From Pseudomonadota bacterium (GTDB taxonomy: Bacteria; Pseudomonadota; Gammaproteobacteria; Steroidobacterales; Steroidobacteraceae): 64,000 nucleotides of DNA. The notes under the pieces were generated by a model. It searched no databases and was not told the DNA's origin. It worked only from the letters and a program-made list of their open reading frames with translations. The translations under genes were made by a program, and so were the position numbers. The DNA lies in contig JAFAEQ010000015.1 of NCBI GenBank assembly GCA_023423935.1, positions 62,001-126,000 on the forward strand, written 5' to 3'. This document shows positions 35,611 to 44,755 of the stretch, piece after piece (positions within the stretch are counted from its first letter, which is position 1; each line of letters opens with the position of its first letter).

Positions 35611-36150
35611 ATGTTCCATCGGATTTCCAACTGCTTCTGTGACTTCTCGCGGCTGCGTACCGCTCTTGCGGGCGTCGTTGTCACGCTTGCATTGCTGCCG
35701 GCAGTGTCGCAGGCAGCGCGGCCGCTCGTGGGGCAGCCGGCGCCGGATTTCGCGCTGCGTGCGATGGAGGGCGGCAATCTGCGTCTGTCCGAGCATCTGG
35801 GCGAAGTCGTCGTCATCAATTTCTGGGCGACCTGGTGTGGACCGTGCCGCCAGGAGATGCCTTTGCTCGACGATCTCTACGGGAAGTACAAGCTGGCGGG
35901 CATGACGCTGCTCAGCATCAACATCGACGAGGATTCGTCGCGTGCTGCCGAAATGGCGCACACGCTCAAGGTTTCGTATCCGGTTCTGTTCGATGATCGG
36001 CAGGAAGTGAGTCGTGCGTACGATGTCAGCACCATGCCCGTCACCGTCATGATCGACCGTGGAGGCGTGGTGCGACGCGTGTTCGATGGCTTCAAGCCTG
36101 GAAACGAGAAAATCTACGCAGAGCAGATTCGCGAGCTGCTGAATGAGTAA
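35611..36150 (+). CDS. TlpA-like exported thioredoxin-fold protein
   Basis: A 179-residue protein from the ATG at 35611, where a signal sequence begins (MFHRISNCF...ALAGVVVTLALLPAVSQA). The mature part is an AhpC/TSA-thioredoxin domain with redox motif WATWCGPCRQEMP and cis-Pro segment STMPVTVMID. It should act in the periplasm on protein disulfides. A GTG at 35497 in frame would place the start just inside the riboswitch 3' flank and is less likely. It is the first gene after the c-di-GMP riboswitch and overlaps or abuts the next gene. Confidence 0.88.
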   Translation: MFHRISNCFCDFSRLRTALAGVVVTLALLPAVSQAARPLVGQPAPDFALRAMEGGNLRLSEHLGEVVVINFWATWCGPCRQEMPLLDDLYGKYKLAGMTLLSINIDEDSSRAAEMAHTLKVSYPVLFDDRQEVSRAYDVSTMPVTVMIDRGGVVRRVFDGFKPGNEKIYAEQIRELLNE

Positions 36151-36223
36151 TTACTGGAATCGGCCGGGCTCGTCCGTCCGAACATCGCGTGTCAGATCGC
36201 CCGCGAGGCATTGGATAGGTGTC

Positions 36224-36775
36224 ATGTTGCGTCACGCAAGCTTGCTTCTGTTGTCATTGCTGTTCCTGAGCGCTCCGTTACGTGCGCAGGACGCGTCAGC
36301 CGCATCGGCCGGCAGCGAGGGAGGCGGTTTCAAGAGTCTCGATCAGGAAGTCCAGACCCTGAAAAAGGACGTGCTGGATCTGAACCGGGAGCTCTTCGTT
36401 CTCGAGGAAGAGCTGCTGTTCCCGGCCAATACGCAGGTGGCTGTCTTCGTCTCGATGGATGTGGGCGAGTACTTTGCGATCGACTCGGTCAGTCTCAAGC
36501 TCGATAACAAGGAAGTGGCGAACTATCTGTACACGGAGCGCGAAGCCCAGGCGTTGCTCAAGGGGGGCGTGCACCGCGTATTCCTCGGCAATCTCAAGGC
36601 GGGCGATCACGAGCTGATCGCGGTGTTCACGGGTCAGGGCCCGCATGCGCGCGATTACAAGCGCGGTGCGACCATGAAGCTCACCAAAGGCGTCGGCGCC
36701 AAGTACGTCGAGCTCAAGATCAGTGACCGCGCGAGCAAGGCTCAGCCCGAGTTCGTCGTGAAGGAATGGGAATAA
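36224..36775 (+). CDS. Exported coiled-coil protein of the envelope-machine cluster
   Basis: About 183 residues from the ATG at 36224, preceded by TAGGTG. The signal peptide is MLRHASLLLLSLLFLSAPLRAQ. A short coiled coil follows (SLDQEVQTLKKDVLDLNRELFVLEEELLF), then a beta-rich domain (VAVFVSMDVGEYFAIDSVSLKLDNKEV...GDHELIAVFTG). The frame is open to an ATG at 36143 overlapping the TlpA stop, which is an alternative start. I do not recognise a named family. Its constant position before the two TPR genes suggests a periplasmic structural component. Confidence 0.78.
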   Translation: MLRHASLLLLSLLFLSAPLRAQDASAASAGSEGGGFKSLDQEVQTLKKDVLDLNRELFVLEEELLFPANTQVAVFVSMDVGEYFAIDSVSLKLDNKEVANYLYTEREAQALLKGGVHRVFLGNLKAGDHELIAVFTGQGPHARDYKRGATMKLTKGVGAKYVELKISDRASKAQPEFVVKEWE

Positions 36776-36795
36776 CGGCTCCGAAGCATATCGCC

Positions 36796-38760
36796 ATGAG
36801 CCGCAGATCAGCCCACCCGCGCAGTTCGATGTGGACGTCGATGCTTCGCCGGCTTGCCCACGCGAGTTGGGCTGCCGCGGCGCTCGCGTCGACCGCTCCA
36901 TCTGCAATCGCACGCGAAAGCCCAGCGGAGAAAACGCTGATCGGCAGCCCTCAGGTCGTGAAGGATCTGCATTGGGGCGATGTGCTCTTCTATTTCTATC
37001 AGGGCGATTACATCCAGGCCATCACGCGGCTCGGCGCATCCCAGGACTTCAATCGCATCGGCAATCACCTGGTCGAGGCGGAGCTGCTGAAGGGAGGGCT
37101 GTACCTCTCGCTCGGTCAGCACGAAGAGGCTGGACGCATTTTCAAGGCGCTGCTGAACGACAACGTGCCGCTCGATGTTCGCAATCGCGCCTGGTTCTAT
37201 CTCGCGAAAGTCTGGTATCAGCGTAATTATCTGGAAGACGCGGCGACCGCCCTTGCGTCCATTCGCGGTGCGTTGCCGGGAGAGCTCGAACCCGAACGTC
37301 ACCTGCTCGAAGCGCAGGTGTTCATGTACCTGGATCGCAATGAGGAGGCGATTGCCACGCTCGAGCGCTGGCAGCCCGTGGGTGATCGTTCGGATGTCTG
37401 GTCCTCGTATGCGCGGTTCAACATCGGTGTTGCCCTCATGCGCAAGGGACGCGTGGAGGAGGCTGCGAAGCTGCTCGACGCCGTGGGTCAGATGTCCGCA
37501 CCGACGGAAGAGCTTGCGGCTTTGCGTGACAAGGCCAATCTCGCGCTGGGCTTCGCCTGGCTGAAAGAGAACCGTCCGGCCGATGCAAAGGCGGTGTTGC
37601 AACGCATTCGTCTCGAAGGCCCGCAGTCCAACAAGGCGTTGCTCGGTGTTGGGTGGGCCGATTCGGCCGACCGCCAGTTCACCAAGGCGCTCGTACCCTG
37701 GATGGAGCTGCGCGATCGCAACATGCTCGATGCCGCCGTGCAGGAGTCGTATCTGGCTATCCCGTATGCGTATGCGCAGCTCGACGCCACGCGTCAGGCC
37801 GCCGAGCAGTACACGCTCGCAGTGAACGCATTCGGCGAGGAAGCTGCCCGTATCGATCAGTCCATCGCGGCCATCCGCAGCGGACGGTTGCTCGATGCAA
37901 TCGCGCAGAACGACAAGGCCGATCAGGCGGGCTGGTTCTGGCAGCTCCAGGCGTTGCCCGATGCGCCCGAGACCCGCTATCTGTATCACCTGCTCGCGAG
38001 CAACGAGTTTCAGGAAGGGCTCAAGAACTATCGCGATCTGCGCCTGATGCAGCGGAATCTCGCCAGCTGGGAGCTCAGCGTCGCCGCCTTCAACGACATG
38101 GTGGAAAACCGTCGCGAGGCGTTTGCCCAGCGAGTGCCCGAACTGCAGGGAACGCTCGACACGATCGATCTGGATGCGATGGAAGCACATCGCACCGAGC
38201 TCGAGGCCCGGCTCGCGACGATCGAGCGCGAAGGTGACATCGCCGGGCTCGGCACCGAACGCGAGATGGAGCAATGGCAGCGAGTGCTGCGCATGGAGAA
38301 TGCGCTTGCGCAGGCCGATCCGAACGATCCGATGGTCGAGGAGATGAAAGAGAAGCTGCGGCTCATCAAGGGCCGTCTTACCTGGGATTTCTCCTCGAAC
38401 TACAAGGCGCGGCTGTGGAAGCAGCGAAAGGAAATGCGTGAGCTGGACGTTGCGACCAAGGAAGCGCGGCGTCGCTGGGTGCTGATCGAGCGTGCCCGCG
38501 AAGAGTATCCCGCGCGCACTGAACAGTTTGCCGAGCGGGTCAAGTTGCTGCAGCCGCGCATCGATGCGTTGATGGCGCGGCTCGATGCAGTGGCAACCCG
38601 GCAGAATCAGTATCTGGCTTCGATTGCGATCCGCGAGCTCGAATCGCAGAAGGAACGTCTGGCGGCGTACTCGTTGCAGGCGCGTTTTGCGCTGGCCTCG
38701 ATCTACGATCGCGCCTCCTCCGGCAGCGAGGGTTCGCCGGGCAAGGAGGGTGGACAATGA
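36796..38760 (+). CDS. Exported TPR and coiled-coil protein
   Basis: About 654 residues. A signal sequence lies around MWTSMLRRLAHASWAAAALAST. Tetratricopeptide-type helical repeats follow, e.g. GDVLFYFYQGDYIQAITRLG, LLKGGLYLSLGQHEEAGRIFKALL and WFYLAKVWYQRNYLEDAATALASI. The last third is long charged helices likely to form coiled coil. An alternative ATG at 36766 overlaps the preceding stop, implying coupling. The gene ends in an ATGA overlap with the next TPR gene. TPR proteins are scaffold components of Glt-type machines, so this is a candidate equivalent; assignment to a specific Glt protein is not possible here. Confidence 0.85.
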   Translation: MSRRSAHPRSSMWTSMLRRLAHASWAAAALASTAPSAIARESPAEKTLIGSPQVVKDLHWGDVLFYFYQGDYIQAITRLGASQDFNRIGNHLVEAELLKGGLYLSLGQHEEAGRIFKALLNDNVPLDVRNRAWFYLAKVWYQRNYLEDAATALASIRGALPGELEPERHLLEAQVFMYLDRNEEAIATLERWQPVGDRSDVWSSYARFNIGVALMRKGRVEEAAKLLDAVGQMSAPTEELAALRDKANLALGFAWLKENRPADAKAVLQRIRLEGPQSNKALLGVGWADSADRQFTKALVPWMELRDRNMLDAAVQESYLAIPYAYAQLDATRQAAEQYTLAVNAFGEEAARIDQSIAAIRSGRLLDAIAQNDKADQAGWFWQLQALPDAPETRYLYHLLASNEFQEGLKNYRDLRLMQRNLASWELSVAAFNDMVENRREAFAQRVPELQGTLDTIDLDAMEAHRTELEARLATIEREGDIAGLGTEREMEQWQRVLRMENALAQADPNDPMVEEMKEKLRLIKGRLTWDFSSNYKARLWKQRKEMRELDVATKEARRRWVLIERAREEYPARTEQFAERVKLLQPRIDALMARLDAVATRQNQYLASIAIRELESQKERLAAYSLQARFALASIYDRASSGSEGSPGKEGGQ

Positions 38761-41585
38761 GCCGTCGTCACCCTCCCGCATGGTTGCGCTCCGCTGCGGG
38801 CGCCGCATTGCTGGCGACATTGATCGCCGGCACGCCCGCGCTCGCCGACAAGAAGCCCAAGCCCACCGGCACGATCAAGGATCTCGAGAATCGCGAGATC
38901 AAGGTCGAGCGCGATCCGCCGACGAATGTTCAGGCGCAGCAGGCCATCGAGCAGTACCAGCGCTTCCTCGAACTCGAATCGCCGAACGAACAGATGCGAG
39001 CGGAGGCGATGCGCCGGCTGGGCGATCTGCAGGTCGAAGTCGATGAAGCCGCGCGCGCCGCTGGTGCCTCGGACTTCGATGGCTTGCAGAACAAGGAAGC
39101 GATCAAGCTGTATGAATCGCTGCTCAAGCAGTATCCGAAATACGAGCGCAACGACGCGGTCATGTACCAGCTCTCGCGTGCGTACGAATCGGAGGCGCAG
39201 CCCGAGAAAGCACTTGCAGTGCTGAACAAGATGGTCGCGGAGTTCCCGCAGAGCAAATGGGCCACGGAGGCGCAGTTCAGGCGAGGCGAGCTGCTTTTCA
39301 GCGCGACGCGTTATCGCGACGCCGAAGCGGCGTATGCGGCAGTCATTGCGGCCGGTCCCGCCAGCGGCTACTACGATCAGAGTCTGTACAAGCACGGCTG
39401 GTCTCTCTTCAAGCAGGGCCGCGGCGAAGAAAGCGTCGCGTCGTTCCTGAAAGTGATCGACCGCGTGCTCGTCGACAACGGCAAGTTGCGCGATCGCGAT
39501 TCGCTCGAGCGTCCGGAGCGCGAGCTGACGGACGATGCGTTCCGCGCGATTGCCATCACCTTCTACGATCTGGAAGGTCCCGAATCGCTCGATGCATTCC
39601 TGAAGCAGCGCGGCGATCCGGTCTACGCGCATGTGCTGTATGAAGCGTTGGGCAATCTCTATATCGAGAAGGAACGCTATCAGGATGCCGCGCTCGCTTA
39701 CGAAGCATTCGCGAAGCGACGCCCTGAAGATCGTTTCGCGCCTTCGCTGCAGATGCGAACCATCGAGGCGTATCAGAAAGGCGGTTTCGCCTCGCTGGTG
39801 CTCGAAGGCAAGCAGGCATTCGTCGAACGCTACGCATTCGGTTCGCCGTTCTGGGCCAATCGCACGGTGCAGGATGCGCCGGAAGTGGCCGCGCAGCTCA
39901 AATCCAATCAGAAGGATCTGGCTCAGTACTATCACGCGGCCGCTCAGAAATCGAAGAAGCCCGAAGACTATTCGGTGGCAGCGCGCTGGTATCGAGCGAT
40001 GCTGGATTCGTTCCCTCAGGATGCGGAGGCGCCTGAAACCCGCTATTTGCTGGGTGAGGTGTTATTCGAATCCGGTCGTTTCGCCGAGGCCGCCAAGGAA
40101 TACGAGCGCACGGCCTACGACTATCCGGCGCACGCGAAGTCATCGGCGGCAGGCTACGCCGCATTGGTTGCCTACACCCGTCACGAAGCGACGATCTCCG
40201 GCGAGTCGAAGGCGCTCTGGCACCGCCAGGGCATCGAAAGCCAGATCATGTTCGCGACCAGCTTTCCGGAACACGCCGAATCAGCGCGCGTTCTGACGAA
40301 GGCCGATGAAGAGCTGTTCGCCTTGAATGATTTTGATCGCGTGATCGAAGTGTCACAGCAGATTCTCGAACGCAAGCCGCCCGTCGATGCGAAGTACCAG
40401 CGCACCGCAACTACGCTGCTGGCGCATTCGCTGTTCGATCGCGGCCGCTTCGCGGAAGCCGAGAATGCCTACGTGCGGGTGCAGGGCTTCCTGCCCGCCA
40501 ACGATCCGGACCGCTCGGCGATCGAAGAGCGGATCGCGGCCTCCGTCTACAAGCAGGCCGAAGCGAAGCAGCAGGCCGGCGACTCGAGCGGGGCGGTCAA
40601 TGACTTCCTGCGCGTCGCGGCCCTGGCGCCGAACGCGAAAGTCGCGGCCAATGCCGAATACGATGCGGCCAGCATCCTCGTGCGCGACAAGCAATGGGAT
40701 CGCGCGGCGCAGGTGCTCGAGAGCTTCCGTCGTAAATATCCGAATCACGAGTTGTCGCCGGAGGTCACACGATCGCTGGCGGTTGCGTATCTGGAGACTG
40801 GTCGCGCCGGTCAGTCCGCCGCTGAGTTCGAGCGCATCGCTGGGCGTCCGCAGGAGACCGCGGACGTTCGTCGCGAAGCGTTGTGGCAGGCCGCGACGCT
40901 CTACGAAAAATCGGGTTCGCAACCGAACGCCGCGCGTGTGTACGCCGAGTACATCAAGCAGTTTCCATCGCCGCTCGATCCCGCGCAGAACGCTCGTCAA
41001 CGACTCGCAGATATGGCGAAGGCGCAGAACGACACGCGCGTGCGGGCACAATGGATCAACGAAATCATTGCGGCTGACAAGAGCGCAGGAAGTGCGCGGA
41101 CAGATCGCAGCAAGTACCTCGCTGCCAAAGCCACGCTCGAAACGGCAGATCCGCAGGTCGCGATGTTCAACTCGATCAAGCTGGTCGTGCCGCTGGACAA
41201 GTCGCTCAAGTCGAAGCGCGGCGCAATGGAGCGCGCACTGAACATCTACGGGCAGGCGCTGGACTATGGCGTCGCTGAGGTGACCACGGCGGCCACCTAC
41301 GGAATGGCTGAAATGTATCGCCAGCTCGCAGCGGATTTGATCAGCTCGGAACGGCCAAGAGGTCTGGACGAGGATGCTCGCGAGCAGTACGACGTGCTCC
41401 TCGAAGAGCAGGCATTCCCGTTCGAGGAAAAGTCCATCGAGTTGCACGAGGCAAACGCGCAGCGCACGGGCGATGGCGTGTACGACGAGTGGGTGCAGCG
41501 CAGTTTCGATGTGCTCGCCAAGTTGAAACCCGCGCGCTATGCGAAGGCCGAGATCGGTGAAGACTATGTGCCCAGCATTCGATAA
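38757..41585 (+). CDS. Large exported TPR protein
   Basis: A 942-residue protein with a signal peptide (MSRRHPPAWLRSAAGAALLATLIAGTPALA). Almost its whole length is tetratricopeptide-like repeats (IKLYESLLKQYPKYERNDAVMYQLSRAYES, KALAVLNKMVAEFPQSKWATEAQFRRGELLF, and many more). It is predicted to be periplasmic. The start overlaps the stop of the previous TPR gene (ATGA). Large TPR proteins of this kind occur in myxobacterial gliding and in other TolQR-associated clusters, where they bridge inner and outer membrane. The exact orthologue is not determined. Confidence 0.88.
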   Translation: MSRRHPPAWLRSAAGAALLATLIAGTPALADKKPKPTGTIKDLENREIKVERDPPTNVQAQQAIEQYQRFLELESPNEQMRAEAMRRLGDLQVEVDEAARAAGASDFDGLQNKEAIKLYESLLKQYPKYERNDAVMYQLSRAYESEAQPEKALAVLNKMVAEFPQSKWATEAQFRRGELLFSATRYRDAEAAYAAVIAAGPASGYYDQSLYKHGWSLFKQGRGEESVASFLKVIDRVLVDNGKLRDRDSLERPERELTDDAFRAIAITFYDLEGPESLDAFLKQRGDPVYAHVLYEALGNLYIEKERYQDAALAYEAFAKRRPEDRFAPSLQMRTIEAYQKGGFASLVLEGKQAFVERYAFGSPFWANRTVQDAPEVAAQLKSNQKDLAQYYHAAAQKSKKPEDYSVAARWYRAMLDSFPQDAEAPETRYLLGEVLFESGRFAEAAKEYERTAYDYPAHAKSSAAGYAALVAYTRHEATISGESKALWHRQGIESQIMFATSFPEHAESARVLTKADEELFALNDFDRVIEVSQQILERKPPVDAKYQRTATTLLAHSLFDRGRFAEAENAYVRVQGFLPANDPDRSAIEERIAASVYKQAEAKQQAGDSSGAVNDFLRVAALAPNAKVAANAEYDAASILVRDKQWDRAAQVLESFRRKYPNHELSPEVTRSLAVAYLETGRAGQSAAEFERIAGRPQETADVRREALWQAATLYEKSGSQPNAARVYAEYIKQFPSPLDPAQNARQRLADMAKAQNDTRVRAQWINEIIAADKSAGSARTDRSKYLAAKATLETADPQVAMFNSIKLVVPLDKSLKSKRGAMERALNIYGQALDYGVAEVTTAATYGMAEMYRQLAADLISSERPRGLDEDAREQYDVLLEEQAFPFEEKSIELHEANAQRTGDGVYDEWVQRSFDVLAKLKPARYAKAEIGEDYVPSIR

Positions 41586-41589
41586 GCGC

Positions 41590-42330
41590 ATGGTCGCCAA
41601 TCGCCCAATCGGCGCTGCCGCCCTCGTCATGGGCGCGCTGGTGCTGGGGGCCTGTGGAGGCTCGGCGCCACAGTTACCCGAAGCCCCGCCGGAGAGTGTG
41701 CCTGCGGCTTCCGCGCCAACACTGTCGACGAGCCCCGTGAGTGAGCCCGTCGTCGAGACCGCTCCGAGCAGTCGATCGAAGTCTGCCGTCGCCGATGCGG
41801 GGAGCGAGGGTGCACCTGTCGAAGCGCCTGTTCCGCCCGAGGCGCAGATGCAGTTCGATAACGCCGTGGCCACGATGAACTCTGGCAACACCGGCTCGGC
41901 CGAGCAGCAATTCCGCGCGCTGAGCGCGAGCTATCCTGCTTACACCGGCGCGCTGCTGAATCTCGCGATCCTGCAAACGAAGGCAGGCAAGCTCGAAGAG
42001 GCACACAAGACGTTGACCGATGCGATTGCACGCAAGCCGAGTGCGGCTGCGTACAACCAGCTTGGCATCGTCAATCGCCGGCTGGGTCGTTTCAAGGAAG
42101 CCGAGGAAGCCTATCAGCGCGCCATCGAAGCCGATGCGAACTATGCGCTCACCTATCTGAATCTCGGCGTGCTGTGCGATCTGTATCTCCAGCAGCCCGA
42201 GCGTGCGCTCGAAGCGTTCGAGCGTTACCTCGCGCTCGCTGCCTCGCCGGATGCGAAAGTGAATGGCTGGGTGACGGAGTTGAAGACGCGTCTCGGCACG
42301 CAACAGCGCAGCGCCAGGACGGAGGATTGA
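41590..42330 (+). CDS. TPR lipoprotein
   Basis: About 246 residues from the ATG at 41590, giving a lipoprotein signal MVANRPIGAAALVMGALVLGAC with lipobox LGAC. A Pro/Ser/Glu-rich linker (~25-95) precedes three to four TPRs (ALLNLAILQTKAGKLEEAHKTL, YNQLGIVNRRLGRFKEAEEAYQRAIE, LEAFERYLAL). It is probably outer-membrane anchored. An earlier in-frame ATG at 41566 is possible. GltE of Myxococcus is likewise a TPR lipoprotein, so this is a plausible counterpart by inference. Confidence 0.88.
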   Translation: MVANRPIGAAALVMGALVLGACGGSAPQLPEAPPESVPAASAPTLSTSPVSEPVVETAPSSRSKSAVADAGSEGAPVEAPVPPEAQMQFDNAVATMNSGNTGSAEQQFRALSASYPAYTGALLNLAILQTKAGKLEEAHKTLTDAIARKPSAAAYNQLGIVNRRLGRFKEAEEAYQRAIEADANYALTYLNLGVLCDLYLQQPERALEAFERYLALAASPDAKVNGWVTELKTRLGTQQRSARTED

Positions 42331-42332
42331 AT

Positions 42333-42764
42333 ATGCGCACGATCATCGGCTGTTTATGGCTATCGCTCTCGTTCGGCGCGCTTGCGGCCGACCCTCCTGC
42401 GCAGGCTGAAGCGCCAGCGAATCCCGCCGCGGACAAGCCCGTCACGGACGACAGTGCTTCGAGCGAGGCGAAGCCGGCCGTGCAGACATCAGGACAGCGT
42501 CGCAGTAACGATCGGCTCGACCTCGATACAACGGTCGTCACCGGCAATCGCGAGTTGCCGAAGGTGTTGTACATCGTCCCGTGGAAGAAGGCGGACATCG
42601 GCGATCTGCCGGCGCAGCCGTTCAACACGCTCCTCGATGAAGCGCTCACGCCTGTGGATCGTGACGTTTTTCGTCGAGAAGTGACGTACTACGGTGCAGT
42701 GTCGGGCGGTGGTGACAGGGGCAATCCTGCATCTGCGCCGCAGTCTGCAGGTCCTGAGAAGTAG
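42333..42764 (+). CDS. Small exported protein of the envelope-machine cluster
   Basis: A 143-residue protein with a GGAGG ribosome-binding site 7 nt before the ATG and a signal peptide (MRTIIGCLWLSLSFGALAA). A low-complexity Ala/Pro/Asp segment (~20-65) is followed by a conserved-looking core, LDLDTTVVTGNRELPKVLYIVPWKKADIGDLPAQPFNTLLDEALTP. No known family recognised. It begins 2 bp after the TPR lipoprotein stop, so it belongs to the same transcript and is probably an accessory periplasmic subunit. Confidence 0.78.
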   Translation: MRTIIGCLWLSLSFGALAADPPAQAEAPANPAADKPVTDDSASSEAKPAVQTSGQRRSNDRLDLDTTVVTGNRELPKVLYIVPWKKADIGDLPAQPFNTLLDEALTPVDRDVFRREVTYYGAVSGGGDRGNPASAPQSAGPEK

Positions 42765-42980
42765 TTCTCAGCACGCAGTTTTACCTAAGGCGATAAATCC
42801 GTACAGAACCAGGCTCGAGTGCAATTCAATCCCGGCAAGCGCACGCATTCGTCGTGCCGGGTGCGGTCGTTGTTGCCGCATTGGACTCGATCTTCTCGTT
42901 AAGCTTTTACTGAAAAATACGCGCACTGCGGCGATTGCGGCAGCAGATGCGCAGCTCGGCACAGCAGAGGAGTCAAGTCG

Positions 42981-43676
42981 ATGGAGTTCATCCACTTCGC
43001 AGTGAACTTTTTCAAGGAGGGCGGTTTCTTCCTGTATCCGCTCGCCGCCATTTTCGTGGTGGGCATGGCGATCGCCATCGAGCGATTCGTGTACCTCACC
43101 AGGGAAACGACGCTGAATCGTCGCATCTGGTCGCAGGTGGTGCCGCTGATCAATCAGGGCAACTTCAAGCAGGTGATCGCGATCACTTCCAAGTCGAAGG
43201 CAGCCATCGCCACTGCGCTCAATTACGGCATCGCGCGCCTCGCAAGTGCACGCCGTCGCGACGATGTCGAGAAGGCCATGGACGAGAGCCTGCTCGAGAT
43301 CATTCCGAAGATGGAAAAGCGCACGCACTATCTGTCCGCGCTCGCCAACATCGGCATGCTCACGGGTCTGCTCGGTACGGTCATCGGTCTGATTGCGGCG
43401 TTCGCCTCGATCGCGACCGCAAATCCCGCCGAGAAGGCCAGCCTGCTGGCAGCCAGCATTTCGGTCGCCATGAACAACACCGCATCGGGTCTGTTCGTCG
43501 CCATCACGCTGCTGCTCGCACACATGTTCCTCGAAGCCAAGACCACCAAGCTCATCGACAGTCTCGAGATCGCGAACGTGAAATTCCTGAACTCGGTGGT
43601 CGAGCGCCGTTCGGAAACCGATCTGGATGATGCGCCAGCGCCCGCAGCGCGCGGTCGCGCCACCGTTCACGGCTGA
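42981..43676 (+). CDS. TolQ/ExbB/MotA-family proton channel subunit (AglR-like)
   Basis: A 231-residue inner-membrane protein with the family layout: TM1 (~17-35, FLYPLAAIFVVGMAIAIERF), a cytoplasmic domain with Arg/Lys-rich helices, then TM2-TM3 carrying ANIGMLTGLLGTVIGLIAAFASI and SISVAMNNTASGLFVAITLLLAHM. It forms a pentameric channel with ExbD/TolR subunits that converts proton flow into work on periplasmic partners. It follows a 216-bp gap that may contain a second promoter. Two ExbD-type genes and a TonB/AgmX-like gene follow, the same set as Myxococcus AglRQS plus a GltJ/AgmX-type protein. Confidence 0.92.
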   Translation: MEFIHFAVNFFKEGGFFLYPLAAIFVVGMAIAIERFVYLTRETTLNRRIWSQVVPLINQGNFKQVIAITSKSKAAIATALNYGIARLASARRRDDVEKAMDESLLEIIPKMEKRTHYLSALANIGMLTGLLGTVIGLIAAFASIATANPAEKASLLAASISVAMNNTASGLFVAITLLLAHMFLEAKTTKLIDSLEIANVKFLNSVVERRSETDLDDAPAPAARGRATVHG

Positions 43677-43706
43677 TCGAAACCCTTCAGGGCGGGAGCG
43701 AAAGCC

Positions 43707-44213
43707 ATGGCGCAGTCGAAAGTCGCGGGACGCGTGCGTCGCAATCACGCGCGCTATCGCGGGCGGCACGAAATCAACGTCGTGCCGATGATCGACATGA
43801 TGATCATCCTGGTGTTCTTCCTGATCTTCACCGCGGTGTTCACCAAGACGAACGTTCTGGAGCTCAATCTGCCGGGCGCCGACAGTGCCGTGCCGGACCT
43901 GCCCAAGGGCTTGAATCTGGAAGTCATCGTGCGCAAGCAAGCCATCGAAGTCGCGGATCGCGGCACGGGCATCCTGCGCAGCGTTCCGGTAGCCGATCAG
44001 AAATACGATCTGAAGTCGCTCTCCGACTATCTGCAGCTCGTGAAATCCAAGTATCCGGAGACGACTGCGGCGACGATCCTGCTCGAGCAGGAAGTCGAGT
44101 ACGACACGCTCGTGCAGGTGATGGACACCGTCCGTGTGTTTCAGGTACCTGGCTCGCACTGGGACGTGGCGGAGCTCTTCCCTGACGTATCCGTTGGAGA
44201 TGCGCCCACATGA
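43707..44213 (+). CDS. ExbD/TolR-family motor subunit, first copy
   Basis: A 168-residue protein with one N-terminal transmembrane helix bearing the proton-carrying Asp (INVVPMIDMMIILVFFLIF), after a basic cytoplasmic leader. The periplasmic domain (~55-165) is of TolR/ExbD type. The C-terminus (GSHWDVAELFPDVSVGDAP) extends beyond the usual ExbD end. Its stop overlaps the second ExbD gene by 4 bp. Two distinct TolR-type subunits per TolQ is the arrangement of AglR-AglQ-AglS. Confidence 0.92.
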   Translation: MAQSKVAGRVRRNHARYRGRHEINVVPMIDMMIILVFFLIFTAVFTKTNVLELNLPGADSAVPDLPKGLNLEVIVRKQAIEVADRGTGILRSVPVADQKYDLKSLSDYLQLVKSKYPETTAATILLEQEVEYDTLVQVMDTVRVFQVPGSHWDVAELFPDVSVGDAPT

Positions 44214-44743
44214 CCCCTTATCGCATCAAACGTCATCGCAAGCGCTCGCACGGCGGCGGTGAGGCCGGCGGACACATGACCCTCGTGCCGTTCATCGACA
44301 TGCTGATGATCCTGGTGGTGTTCCTGCTCGTGCACACCTCCGACGTCGATGTGCTGCCCAACACCAAGAACATTTCGATCCCGGAATCGATTTCCGACAA
44401 GAAGCCGACGCCGAGCGTCGTCGTGATGATCACGAAGGACGATCTGCTGGTCGACGGACATTCGGTGGCGAAAGTGTCGGACGTGATCGCAGCGACCGAT
44501 GCGGTGATCGCGCCGCTCAAGCAGGCTTTGCAATCGCAGGCGGATACGGTGCTGGCCGATGCCGCGAAACAGGATATCGCCAAGCGCGAAGTCACGATCC
44601 TGGGCGATCGCCACACGCCTTACAGTGTGCTGCGTAAGGTCATGGCGACGTGCACCGAAGCCGACTATGGCAAGGTTTCGCTTGCCGTGATCGAGCGTGA
44701 GCAGCGCGCACCGCAGAGTGCTTCGATCGCAGGCGGCGTGTAA
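44210..44743 (+). CDS. ExbD/TolR-family motor subunit, second copy
   Basis: A 177-residue paralogue of the upstream subunit. The membrane Asp lies in MTLVPFIDMLMILVVFLLV. The periplasmic domain contains NTKNISIPESISDKKPTPSVVVMITKDDLLVDG. The cytoplasmic leader is rich in His/Lys/Arg. The two copies share the helix but little else, so they probably play different roles in one stator, as TolR-like pairs do in Agl motors. Confidence 0.92.
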   Translation: MTPYRIKRHRKRSHGGGEAGGHMTLVPFIDMLMILVVFLLVHTSDVDVLPNTKNISIPESISDKKPTPSVVVMITKDDLLVDGHSVAKVSDVIAATDAVIAPLKQALQSQADTVLADAAKQDIAKREVTILGDRHTPYSVLRKVMATCTEADYGKVSLAVIEREQRAPQSASIAGGV

Positions 44744-44755
44744 GGGAAGCGGACG

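Noticed and set aside
36808..38820. Long minus-strand open frame opposite the first TPR gene
   Set aside because: It is a shadow of GC-rich codon use. The plus-strand frame has the signal peptide, TPR pattern and operon overlaps.
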